Source of the DNA: Paraphoma chrysanthemicola
Taxonomy: Eukaryota; Ascomycota; Dothideomycetes; Pleosporales; Phaeosphaeriaceae
Direction: 5' to 3'
NCBI GenBank assembly: GCA_020744225.1
Contig: JAGMWG010000013.1
Location: forward strand, 1,116,001 to 1,180,000
DNA: 64,000 nt
A program made the translations under genes and the position numbers. Shown piece by piece: positions 50,721 to 62,591 of the stretch; position 1 is the first letter of the stretch; every line of letters starts with the position of its first letter. The notes beneath the pieces are model-generated. The model was given only the letters and a program-made list of their open reading frames with translations. It searched no databases and had not been told where the DNA came from.

Positions 50721-52386
50721 TGTGTGTGTTATTGTTTACTATTAGTAGGATGGGTCGTGAAGCAAGGTAAGTGAGAGCTTCAAGGAGTAGGCAGCTCGTC
50801 GTCGGAGTAAGAAAGTCCTGGGACGTGAGGAGGGCAAAAGTGGTGAGAGTGCACAAGGCTAGGCGTGGCTCGCGAATCAAATGGCAGCATCTGCGCAGCC
50901 CCTTCCATCTTGGCTAATCTGGTTAGTTCGCGATACAGCATCTCACGTTTGTGACTGCAGCATTGATATTGGACGATACATGGACGCCGAGAGCAACAGA
51001 GAGACGGGTGCATGAATTGATATGGACGGCTAAGGTGAGCGGGATCACGTGCCGGGCCAGTCCGGAGCAGCAGATCTTCCGCAGTCATCTCCGAGGCTCA
51101 CGGCTGCATTCCACCTCTCCAAGCGGGCTGCACTCGCCCACGACCACAGTCGCGCAGCCTTACCCGCAGCTGAGTAAACATGGGAGTCTGGAAACCCTTG
51201 GATGACTCTCGCGGACCCGCGCGGCGTCCACCATCGCGTTTCTCCATCCATTATACAATGAATTGACAGACCGAGCACCATAGGCCAGCTACGTGGCGTT
51301 GCGGCTCCGTCCGCATGATCATCTGGCCATCTCTCACCATTCGCGCTGGCCAGGTGAGATTCTCGGGGCAGAGCTGTTTCCCCTCACTGCCATTCCACAC
51401 ATGCAGGGACACCACCACCACCATCTCCAGGTGTGCAACAACCATCGGACCGATCATGGACGGGACAGCAAGAACAATGCCCAAATCCCATCTTCCAAGA
51501 AGCTGATTAACAATGACTTACTGCTCTCTATCTATGACTGGCTGTCGATTGACAGACTACTGAGCTCTGAGAAAGAGCTATGGACGAATTAGTCAATTGT
51601 TAGTCAAACCTCGAGTAGGATTGCAAAGGTTATCGGGATTTACAGCACATGGAGCGGCTGCAAGCGGATTAACTATTTCGGAAGTAGTCCCAGGATCGTG
51701 CATACGAGTGTAGCCGCACAAAAGTGTGTTTGTCAAAGGAGTAATCGCTGACAGTGCATGGCGCAGGCGCGAAGCGGGGTCCAAAATGGTAGCCTTCGTG
51801 GGGACAATCGAGCTCGAAAGCACCCAAGATAGGGACAGAAAACTCATCAAGGAGGTGTGATCAACGGCTGCGACTAATTGCTCCTCGCAAGGTGATCGGA
51901 ATCAGGAAAAAATAACGCGTGGAGGTGCGGGAGGAAAAGGAATTGCGGAAAAAGATGCTTCACGCGTCGCATCTTGGGTGGCCCGAGCGTTTGGAGCTCT
52001 CGATGCCCCGCGACGCGCCGGCAAACTGATCCACTCCAGCAACAGGGCTTGATGTCACAGCTCCGCCGGCCACCTAGACGCACTAGGACCCCCGTTCACG
52101 GCTAGGATAACCACAAAGCGTCCTTCGTAAGCCCGCAATTCGTTGCAATTGGCCTATCAGACCACATCGGGTGACGTTGAGACACGTTGAGATAGAAGCA
52201 GAAGCCGCGCCCCTCACTAACCAGAACAATGCGTCAAGCCCCAATCTTTTTTCCCTCGAGAGTACTTGAACCCCTCGCTGCCCGTGTGATCCAACTTTGA
52301 TTCACTTCCCTCTCACCCCAGTTCAATTGACCATTTCCTACAACCAAACTCACCCCTTTAAACCGAACCACCAAACATCAGTCAAA
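50721..52386. other. Long divergent intergenic region (1.67 kb)
   Basis: Between the orphan (-) and mannitol dehydrogenase (+). It contains a CT-rich leader before 52387 and a CACCACCACCACCATC trinucleotide run near 51411. No gene recognised; a long promoter for a strongly expressed dehydrogenase is plausible. Confidence 0.45.
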
Positions 52387-53332
52387 ATGGTCCCACTTCC
52401 CCAAGCAACCGAGCTCAAGGACCTCTTCAGCCTCAAGGGCAAGGTCGTTATCGTCACGGGTGCCTCCGGCCCAACTGGTATTGGTACCGAAGCTGCCCGA
52501 GGATGCGCTGAGTTCGGAGCCGATCTTGCCATGCAAGTCGAACCTGAGTACCAATGCTCCAGCAAGTGCTAACAGATCGGCAGCACCTACAACTCGCGCT
52601 CATCCGGAGCTGAGAAGAATGCCAAGGAGATGTCCGAGAAGTACGGCGTCAAGGTCAAGGCCTACAAGTGCCAGGTCGGCGACTACGCTTCGTGCGAGCA
52701 GCTCATCAAGGACGTCGTAGCCGACTTCGGCAAGGTCGATGTCATGATCGCCAACGCTGGCAAGACTGCCGATAACGGTATCCTTGACGCTACTGTCGAG
52801 CAGTGGAACGAGGTCATCGAGACCGATCTTACTGGAACGTTCAACTGCGCCCGTGCCGTCGGTCTGCACTTCCGCGAGCGCAAGACTGGATCGCTCGTCA
52901 TCACTGCCTCCATGTCCGGCCACATCGCCAACTTCCCTCAGGAGCAGACCTCCTACAACGTCGCCAAGGCTGGTTGCATTCACTTGGCCAGGTCGCTGGC
53001 CAACGAGTGGAGGGACTTTGCCCGTGTCAACTCCATCTCGCCCGGATACATCGACACCGGTCTCTCAGATTTCGTGCCCAAGGATGTGCAGAACCTATGG
53101 CACAGCATGGTAAGCACGCAGAATATCATCATATGGCCATGAACTGACCCTCGCAGATTCCCATGGGCCGTGACGCTAAGGCTACCGAGCTCAAGGGCGC
53201 ATACGTCTACTTCGCCTCTGACGCTTCCTCATACTGCACTGTGAGTCCTACTCAATATGAGATGTGTGGTAGCGAAGCTAATGAATATAGGGCTCTGATC
53301 TCTTGATCGACGGTGGCTACACAGCCCGCTAA
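52387..53332 (+). CDS. NADP-dependent mannitol dehydrogenase (SDR, Cla h 8-like)
   Basis: Four exons, about 269 residues: 52387-52536, 52576-53109, 53157-53240 and 53291-53332. The first intron is uncertain: 52537-52575 (39 nt) and 52548-52583 (36 nt) both keep the frame. The SDR cofactor motif is VTGASGPTGIGTEAARG and the catalytic residues lie in ITASMSG and QTSYNVAKAG (Ser, Tyr, Lys). ARVNSISPGYIDTGLSDFVP and ending GSDLLIDGGYTAR match fungal mannitol 2-dehydrogenases, which interconvert fructose and mannitol with NADP(H). Cladosporium Cla h 8, a known allergen, belongs to this family. CT-rich leader and strong codon bias toward C-ending codons suggest high expression. Confidence 0.92.
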
Positions 53333-53856
53333 ACGTATCGCCCCATCAAGGACGAGACGGCGGCAGTTATGAAGGAGGTCATGTTCGTGTGTGCGATGCA
53401 TTGACCAGTGGGTTGGAACAGCACCACCGAATATGGACTGCTCTTACAATACAAAAGCAACGCTGGAGCGATGACTTCTCTGTATCTAGTAATGTGAACA
53501 CGTCAACAAATTCTCTTCGGAGCTTCATTTCCGCTGCATGTGTAGTGTCGTGGCTTGCGTCTCATCCAAGAGCCTAGCATTCGATACAATGATGACTACG
53601 ATTGACCTGCTCCAAGGAATATATGGCATATATACTCAGATGATTCCTACCGGATTGTTACATGGCAATGTTTTGTTAACAAATTACGTAGCCTAGCAGC
53701 TCCACGAGACTGGCGCGTACCTGCGCGTTGGACAGAGCTCCCTGGCCAACCCCGCGCTGACTCGACCGAGCCGCGGCAAGTCGAACCCTCGTTCACCATC
53801 TCACATCATCACATACACACCGCAACCATGTCAGCAATTGACCATCGCAACACAAA
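53333..53856. other. Intergenic: acyl-CoA dehydrogenase promoter
   Basis: Contains an ATG at 53828 in good context that opens a frame overlapping the downstream start in a different frame. Otherwise nothing recognised. Confidence 0.45.
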
Positions 53857-55255
53857 ATGGCGACTCCAAAGCCTCAGAAAGACGCGCCGCTACCCTCCGT
53901 CATGCAGCCCACCAAGAAAGAGACCTTCGGAAACCTTGGGCCATGGGCCGAACCATCATGGTATTCGTCTCTAGCGTCGCCGTATTACAATGAATCGCAC
54001 AAGCGCCTGCGCAACGCCATGCGCACGTACATCGATACGAATGTCAAGCCATATATGCTGGAGTGGGAGGCGAAGGGTGAAGCCCCCGTGGAAGAACGCA
54101 TGAAATGGGCAAAGACTGGCTTCGCGTTTGGCGATGTGCCTGAGCCGTATAGGCACAAAGATGTCCCTGGTCCTGCAGGCATTCCTGTCGGCGAGTTGGA
54201 CATTTTCCATCTTATGATCAGCACAGACGAGGGAAGTCGCATTGAAGGAGGTGTAGGGACAGCGCTGGCAGGCGGAAGCGTAATTGGTGTGCCGCCTGTC
54301 GTACATCACGGAACAGAAGAGCAGAAGAGGAAATGGCTGCCAGGACTGTTCAATTGGGAGACAAGCTTCTGTCTTGGAATCACTGAGCCTAGTGGAGGTG
54401 TAAGTACTTCAAGGAATCCAAGATATCGATTCTTGTACTGATCCACGCCCACAGTCGGACGTTGCAAACATACAGACCACGGCGAAAAAGACCCCTGACG
54501 GAAAGCACTACATCGTTAACGGCTACAAGAAATGGATCACAGGCATGCCTTGGGCTACGCACATGACCACAGCTGTCCGTACCGGCGGTCCAGGCATGTC
54601 TGGCATATCCGTTGTTGTCATTCCTGTCAACGCGAAGGGCTTCTCGCATCGGCGTATCCCTAACAGCGGCCAAAATGGCGGCGGTGCAAGCTTCGTCGAG
54701 CTCGACGACGTACAAGTCCCTGTCGAAAACCTTCTGGGTAAGGAGAACGAAGGGTTCCGCATCATCATGACAAACTTCAACAAGGAGCGCTTCATCATGA
54801 GCATAGGCTGCAATCGCAAGGCACGAACTTGCCTGTCAGAGTCATTCGAATACGCGTCCAAGCGACACACTTTCGGAAAACCTCTCATCGCCAATCAGAT
54901 CATCAGTCACAAACTCGCCACCATTGGACGATACGTCGAGAGTCACTGGGCATGGTTGGAACAATTGGCATACCACATACAGCAGTCACCGCTCGGGTGG
55001 CAGGACCCTGAGATTGCTGGGCAAATCGCGCTTTCCAAGGTACATGGTGGCCGTATTTTGGAAATGGCTAATCGCGAGGCTCAGCAGATCTTCGGTGGTG
55101 CGGGATATCAAAAGGGCGGACCGGGCGCCATTATTGAGCAGATGAGTCGTGATTTGCGCATGATGGTTGTGGGTGGGGGGAGTGAGGAGATCATTGCTGA
55201 TTTGGCTGTGAGACAGGAAACTGCGCTGGCGAAGAAGCGAGGTTGGAAATTGTGA
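53857..55255 (+). CDS. Acyl-CoA dehydrogenase family protein
   Basis: Exons 53857-54399 and 54455-55255, about 447 residues. The 55-nt intron has donor GTAAGT and splicing gives GITEPSGGSDVANIQTTA, a family motif. Other features are the helical N-terminal domain (to about 160), EEQKRKWLPGLFNWE, the beta domain with YIVNGYKKWITG, and the C-terminal helical domain with ASKRHTFGKPLIANQ and IFGGAGYQKGGPGAIIEQ. FAD-dependent oxidation of an acyl-CoA is expected. The N-terminal stretch before residue 40 is longer than in mitochondrial forms and shows no clear presequence. Fungal members of this shape are often peroxisomal or of unknown substrate; no C-terminal SKL is present (ends GWKL). Confidence 0.88.
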
Positions 55256-55712
55256 AAGGTAGAAGGTGCGTTCTGTGTCTTGGCGCTCTTGCTCTCGGGC
55301 TGCTCCTTCCCAAGCAAAGTGCACTTGCCATCGTTTAGGACTTTTGTCGCTTCTAATACGCCACATTTACTCCACTTCTCTTCGTTTCACGAACATGCTT
55401 CGCGTTGACTGTTAATCGTGTCTACGCTCAGCCCAGCGCGTCCCGATCTCAGCCTGGTCACGAAGGGCTGAGAATTGCAGAATGCAATATGCAGCCAAGG
55501 CAGACACGCACTCAGGCTTAACGCCAAGCTCAGCCTTGTTACTTGTTAGCACCGTACAAAAGCGTGAAGATGGGCATCGATACACTCCAGATCCTACTTG
55601 TCGTGGTCCGTTCGCAGCCTTCCACGGCCTGTATATTAGTAGAGCCACTGACAACTATGGTGATGCGGCCACCAGCTAATCACATAAAGTAGCCCTAAAC
55701 GTTGTATTCAAC
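55256..55712. other. Intergenic: NLR-like gene promoter
   Basis: Nothing recognised. Confidence 0.4.
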
Positions 55713-58700
55713 ATGACGGAACCTTTGTCTATTGCTTCAGGTGTCGCTGGCATCATCAGTACGTTCTCAACCCCGCAACGTATGTGAGACATTTACTGAC
55801 TTCGCATTTCCACCTCTCGCAGCTTTAACCAGCGCTGTTGTTGCAGCTGGATACAAGTACCTCGATGCGGTTCGATCTGCACCTCAGGATATCAAAGATC
55901 TCATGCGGGAAATTACCTTACTGAACACGATCGTCTCTCAAATGGCCACACACTCATTTCTCGCTGAACCTGGCTCGTATCCTTCACTCGCCGCCCTCAA
56001 CAATCAAAACATCTTCAAGGATTGCGAAAGCACACTTCTAGTGGTTCGACAGCATCTCGACAGGTATGAACCCACCAATAAGAGTCGTCGCAAGAATGCT
56101 CTCAAGACCTTGTCCTGGCCGGTCGGCCAGAAAGACATCATCAAAGGGCGTGAGCGCATCGAACGACTGTGCAATGTCTTGAATACAGCTATGGCTCTCG
56201 ACAATGCGTCCTCTCTAAACCGACTAGAAGCCCTACAGCACCTAAGCCTCGAAAGCACGCAAACTTTACTTGACGTATCCTGTGGCTTAGAAGAGCAAAA
56301 GATACTTGATTGGCTCTCAGTATTGACACCGAAAGTGAAGCACACATCAACAAGGCAACTACAACAACCTGGTACATGCGACTGGCTCTTGAGAGAGGAA
56401 ACCATCAAACAATGGACTAGCGAACCTGGACCGGACTTTGTCTGGTTACGCGGCTCGAGTGGCAGTGGAAAAACCGTTCTGATGTAGGTCGTGTTTCGGA
56501 AGTGCTTCCCAGATCACTTCAACTGACCTCATTAGTTCAAACGTGATTGAATACTTACAACATCGAATCCAAGCTTGCGCCACCCTCGGCGCAGTCGCGT
56601 ACCATTATTGCGAATTCGCAAATCCGACTACCCTCGACGCGCGCCAAATACTGAGCTCTATCTTACGCCAAATAGTAGAGCAGATTAACGACTTTCCGTC
56701 AGTCCTACGTAATACTTACCAACAACATTCTCACGATGTGCCAAGCCTGGAGATTCTGCGTTCACTACTACACCAGATTGTAAAGGCATCTTTTGAGCCC
56801 GTCTACATTATCATTGATGGTATTGACGAATGTCCGAATCGGCAAGCAATAGTGCAGATGGTGCTAGAACTCCAGAGTCAGCCGCGAGCAAGTCCAAGGA
56901 TCAAGATCATGGTGTCAAGCCGACCTGAGCACGACTTGCAGAAAGCCTGGGTTGACCGACCACACTTCTCTATTCTGCCACAACATCTGCAAATACCTCT
57001 CGAAGTGCATGTTCAGAAGGAGCTGCTCAAGATACCGAAGTTGCTTCGACTGGACCCTATCTTTCAGGCAGATCTAGCAAACGGTCTTGTCTCTCGCGCT
57101 GACGGTATGTTCCGCTGGGTGCAATGTCAAATCGACGCTTTGCGAAAAGCCCGAACTTCCATTGCGCTACAGAGAGTGCTTTTAAGCTTGCCCGAAGGGC
57201 TCTTCGAGACTTATGATCGGATTCTAGAACGCGTGGATGACATCGATCAGGAGTATGTCCTTCGAGCACTCAAGTGGTTGGTCGGCTCGGAGCGTCCCCT
57301 GTCCTTGGAAGAGCTTGCAGAAGCGATCGCCATTGATGTATCACAGGCATTGTTCGATCTTAATAACCGATTCATAGAACCCGAGGAGATCTTGGAGCTG
57401 TGTGGAAGTCTCGTTAGCATTCGATCGGACCACAAAGTTGTACTCGCTCACTTTTCTGTAAGGGAGTACCTGACTTCCTGCCAGCTCAAAGAGCGCAAGC
57501 CGCTCGCCAAATTCGCCCTGGATGGCGTGACGTCCGGACAATATATCTCAAGATGCCTGCTCACTTATGCGTACACCGTTGGGCTCCACATTCAAGATTT
57601 GGACTCGACGGTATTGAATGGAGCACAATATCCGTTGTTACGTTACATATATGACTCATCGGCATCACGGTTTCAAGATTTTATCGCAATGTCGCTATGG
57701 ACGGAAGCTCACTTTCCGGCTCAAGCGAAAAATGGCTATCATCGACTCAAAAGCATTGTCCAATACGCACAGCCACCTGCACCTTACGAAGAGAACTGGG
57801 AGGATGCGTGGGCTGTGAAAGGAGTTTTGCAATGTGCTCTTATGTGCTATTGGGATGGTTGCCTTGGCCATGACCGCCGCGGCGAGATAATTGTCACCGG
57901 GGACAGCGTCAGTAAGGAGATAGGTGAAATGTTTGTGGCCTTGCAACAGGAATGGTAAGTTCACGGATAGGGCGATCTCATTTTCTCGCCCACAGTCACC
58001 GCCATTGGGTATACGCCCCACTAACCCTTTTCCCACTCTCTAGGGACGATCCAAGGAGTTTGGAGACCATCTTAGGCCATATTGATGCACGTACAACACC
58101 AAGTCCATTGTGTACGGCGACGACAAAAGGCTTCAAGCACGCAGTGAGAGCTCTGCTTGAACATGGCGCACGAGTGGACGGTATAACTGCACCTTTTCAT
58201 GTTGGAAATGCATCAGCGCGTGCTCTGAGCTCTGGATGCGTTGAGATATTTCAGCTTCTGGAGGAGTTTGGTGCAAATCTCAATTCCAATTGTCGATACT
58301 CATCGTCATGCGGTGCTCTACTTCTAGCTTCGAGGTTCAGTGTAGGTCGTGCACTGATCCCTATGCTGCTACGAAGACCTGAACTTGATCTCAATATGAC
58401 GGACTGTTTTGGTCGTACCATAGTAAGTGTATCGTAATCCTCTGGGGCGTATCTAATAGTATACAGCACTATTGGGCCAAATACGATCATCATGTTGCTC
58501 GTGGACTTCAGCAGTATGCTTCCACCCTGGAGCAAGCAAGAGATCACGATGTCGAGTTTCTGGATCGAGAGAAGCTATATGCAACTGTCTTGACCATCTT
58601 GCGCGACATGAAGGGCCGCCCAGCAATTGGCCATCACTACGGTCGCGCAATCCTTGCAAACGCCCTTACCCACTGCGGTGCACAGTATCACGATTACGCT

Positions 58701-59123
58701 ACTATATTTGACGAACAAGCATTGACAGTTCGGGACACAATTATGTCACCGTATAGCTGCGATCTTTGCCCAGACACGATTGGTGGGCAGATGCAAGGCA
58801 CAAGATTCAAGTGCTTGCAATGTCACAATACGGACCTTTGCGCTAGCTGCTATTCCATGTGGCAGAAAAGCCAAGGCAAGATGGAGATGTGCAAGGGCCA
58901 CACATTTCGACAAATTCCCCGACTCTGCTGGGTTACGCTGAAGCCTGGTACTGTGACCGAGGACGGCAAAACATTGGCTGAAGTGATTGACTACCTCATC
59001 GAAGACTTCACAGGTCTGCTGGACGGCCTCAAAAATCAGGACAAAATCTTACAGCCGGCCACGGAAAGGGTGGATGCTCCCACAATCGATGACTATCTGG
59101 TCAACTCGACGCAAGCCGACTAG
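55713..59123 (+). CDS. NLR-like STAND protein: N-terminal HeLo-like, NACHT, ankyrin, ZZ zinc finger
   Basis: Exons 55713-55758, 55823-56483, 56536-57954, 58044-58422 and 58467-59123, about 1053 residues. The start MTEPLSIASGVAGI is the typical beginning of the fungal N-terminal STAND (HeLo-like) domain. NACHT: Walker A GSSGSGKT (about 226-233), Walker B IIIDGIDECP (327-336), SSRPEHDL sensor segment, and the winged-helix-like LVGSERPLSLEELAEAIA. Ankyrin-type units follow exon 4 (TATTKGFKHAVRALLEHGAR; SSGCVEIFQLLEEFGANLN). The last exon has a ZZ finger (about 931-985): CDLC, CLQC, CASC and CKGHTF ligands. In fungi STAND proteins with HeLo or related N termini trigger incompatibility or antibacterial responses. 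The ZZ finger as a terminal module suggests binding of a ubiquitin-like or N-degron ligand, which is inference. Confidence 0.88.
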
Positions 59124-59452
59124 AGTGACTTCTACACACGTCAAATCCGCACGGTCAAAGGCGTAACCAAGTGAGAAAGAAGCTACGTATCCGCGATGCT
59201 GAAAGATGGCGTTCTTCTGTTGTCGAAGGATATCGACCGATACAGCGACAAATTGACAGTGAACACTCTGTCGCACTCAATTCACCACACTCGAATCGTA
59301 CTATGACACCAACAACGCACTTCCTCACCTCACCGAAACCCGCTCAGAGGTTAAGGTATCTGAAGTAGCGGAACGAGTTGAAATGTCACTGGACCAGACC
59401 CCATTCCCTAGATTTACGCTATGTATCCGGCTCTTTACCTCAGACCAGTCAT
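59124..59452. other. Convergent intergenic region
   Basis: 3' flanks of the NLR-like gene and the transporter. Nothing recognised. Confidence 0.4.
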
Positions 59453-62092
59453 CTACGCCCATGTTCCATTCGCGCCTCCAAAGTACCCAATCCCCGGCAT
59501 CGCCTTCCATGCATCACCTCTCCCGTCTGCTGTGTTCAAGAAGACTGTATTTCCCCACCAGTCGGGGAACGAGTATCCGGGATACGTGACCGCGAAGAAG
59601 ATGATGATACCTGAGAACGCAGTACCAAAGTCTAGCGATGCGGCGAGAATATAGTTGTACTTCGCCCACCATGCGTAAAATTTCTCCTTCAGGATGTGAT
59701 TGAAGATGACGTTGACGAGAGCCCAGGAAGAGTAGTTGATACCTGCGATAGCACATCAGCATGGCGAGAAGCAAGGGTGTAAAAGTCAGGGCGTACCAGT
59801 CGCAGGCGGTACGTTGTACGTGCCCACGAAAATCAAGGGCCAATTAACCTTCTTCAGCCACTCCTTCTTCGTATACTTCCATGCAATCCACGTCAAGATT
59901 GGCACTAGCGCGCCAATCCAGAAGAAGTGCAACAAGCTCGAATATATCTTGCCAACACTGTACAGCCGGCCCGGACCCACGAGGCCCCAGATTACGGACG
60001 ATGAGAAGAAGGTGCGGCCGTTAGGACACGTAAAAGAATTTTTCTGATCGGCGCTGCACACGTCGTCGATGTTGCCGAGCATCCATAGCGTGACACCGGT
60101 TTGTGTGAGCGAGCCTAGAATGGTGGCAAAGCCTTGTGCAAAGAAGACGGTGCGGGGCGCAACTTTGAAGTAGTGCCCAAGCTTTTGGTCTTGTGCGAAG
60201 AAGATTCCTGAGCTTGAATTAGCGATAGAACTAGAGAAGGAGAGAAAGGTATCAAACCTTGTGAGACTACGTCCTCGGATAACACTTTAAAGACCATGTT
60301 GGCCAATGGCTTGCCTTGAAACATGTACCCGCCAATGAACTCGCTTAGCACGTTCAGCTGGTTGGCATCAACGTTCGTAATGCCTTGGATGATGCCACAT
60401 GGAACCATGAAGATCGCTGGAATGACGAGAGCAAGGAAGACGCCGTAGACTGGGAGCTCGGTGTTGAAAACCTCGACAAGAACAATCGAAAGCGCAGTGA
60501 AAATGACAAGCAACACCACGTTCCACCACCATGGAATCTGCTTGTAGCTTCTCATCAACCGACCATGAATATCGAGCTTTTGTCGCCCGCGAACAGCATC
60601 CAGAAGGTCCTTGCCGTGCCAAAGATAAACGTGCACAAGCACGCAGGTAATCGATGCAAATGATAAGCCGTACACGAACGCAAACGTCGCCGACAAGTAA
60701 GGAGGCGAGTATTCCTGGTACGCAGCTTCATCAAACGTCCCACTCGGCGTAAGAATCCGACTAACGTTATAATCCTGGCCAAAGCGATCATAAACATCTG
60801 CCGTCATCATAGGCAAATACGCCGTAAACCACGTATTTGTGTAGTATATCCCCGGCACCACGATCCAATAGAAGAACGCAAATCCGCCAAACACGTTGAT
60901 CGCCGCCCAGGATGGTGATAGCAGCGGATTCGTGTTATATGCGATTTGGCTCCAGTCGAATGTAATCGGACTCAATCCGAGCCCGGTTTGGAAGCCGAAG
61001 ATTTGGTTGACGACGATGTTATCAGGAACGATCCAGCATATCCACGTGAAGTAGCTCAGAGCGACAAACATTAAGCCCGGGAACCAGTACCATATAAACG
61101 CACAAGACATTGCAATCATGAAGAATCTGATTCTGGAGATTTTCCACCCGTTTGCAACCACGTTCGCGCGCGAGTGGAGACTGTTCAGCAACGCGCAGTT
61201 ACCGAGTACGCCGGGCCAGATGATGTTTGCGGGCTCCACGAGGAATTGCCGACATAGTCCTGCGATGCCGAAGCCGAGGACTTGTGCGCACATTACGGAT
61301 AGGACGGCGAAGCCGGGAGAGATGTCGAAGCCGTAGAATTTCTTAGCTGCTTGGATGACACCTGCGGCGTCTGCGCCGCCGGCGAATCCGATTGTTACAT
61401 TGGACATGATCACAATCCTGTATTAAATACATCAGTGCTTGTCCTAGTTGAGATGTGACTTGAGTGGAGTGCTTACACAACATGTTCCTTGATATTAAAA
61501 TGATGGTCTGGATTCAATCTCCATACCCCAAAATACGGTAAACGAACGCTCATGATCGGAAGTACCTTTGCGAGCGCAACGCCCATAGGATACGCGAGGA
61601 GTTCTGCGACAATAGACACGATGTGTACGGCTGGATAGCGTAGTGAGAAGAATTGGTTCACGCCCGCGCCGATGAAGACCCAAATGATTCCGAGGAGCCA
61701 CATGCGTAGCGTGTTGACGGGCATGGCTGGGTCGTCTGTTTCGGGGACGACGGCGCGCTGGTATCTGCATCAGCAAATGGATTGCAATGTGAGAAAGGGT
61801 GGTTTTGAGAGCAGATCTGGGTAATGGTTTCGTGCGTACTCACCACTTCAGGATACGGCGAAGTGTGTCCATCGATGTCTTTGATCTCGCGGTCTTCGAC
61901 AACGTGGCCGAGATCGACTTCGATTTCTTGTAAATGGCCATGCTGAATGTCTACATCTTGCTCTGGTGTTCGGGGCTCGGTCTTCTCTTCATCGACTATC
62001 GGATGCTTGTTGCCGTAATCGTCTTGTATGTTCACTTGTACGCCATCTGTGTTTTGGCGCGCAAGCGTCCACGGTCTTCGTATGCGGTTCAT
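59453..62092 (-). CDS. Oligopeptide transporter (OPT family)
   Basis: Exons 62092-61844, 61757-61477, 61417-60258, 60207-59797 and 59742-59453, about 796 residues. The introns (86, 59, 50 and 54 nt) all keep frame; the first acceptor is at ATACCAG so that SPYPEV joins RAVVPETDDP. The N terminus is acidic and cytosolic. About 14 hydrophobic segments follow, with family motifs FNIKEHVV, PANIIWPGVLGNCALLNSLH, GLSPITFDWSQI, FNTELPVYGVFLALVIPAI and WPLIFVGTYNVPPATGINYS. OPT transporters import tetra- to pentapeptides or glutathione-like substrates by proton symport at the plasma membrane; the substrate of this member is not predictable. The C-terminal exon ends FGGANGTWA. Confidence 0.9.
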
Positions 62093-62591
62093 CCTGTTCG
62101 CCTTATTTCGATGTGTTCAGCAAGGATGAAAGAACCTGGAAGAAAATATGTTAGGATCCATTGAGCCGGGTCTTGGAATTGCGACGCATATGTACATCCA
62201 GACTCATATCTCTTTCAGTGCCCTCGACGTCAGGCATTACAATCCCTGTCGGAATGGCGTCTCTTGTAGTGCTTATCAGACGCCTACCGGTGCTTGGTTG
62301 TTGCTTGTCATAGTTCTTATCGCATGCAGGGCAAAGTGGCTGCCTTTCTTGGCGTAGTGTATGTGGGGAATAACGAACGCTGACGACTCCCACCAACTGT
62401 AGATAACAATGGTCAGCGCGAATAGTGGTCCGATCGGTTGTCGGCACAATTTTCAAGATGTTACTGTAACTGTAGTATCAATCATTGGGTTCGCACATGG
62501 CTTCAAAAGTGGCGCGTCTGCCATCCGATAGTCAGACATTGTACCTTATCCCCAGAGCCGTCAGCGGACGACTGATTCGTCATGCGGATTG
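62093..62591. other. Intergenic
   Basis: Promoter of the transporter gene and 3' flank of the RGG protein. Nothing recognised. Confidence 0.4.
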
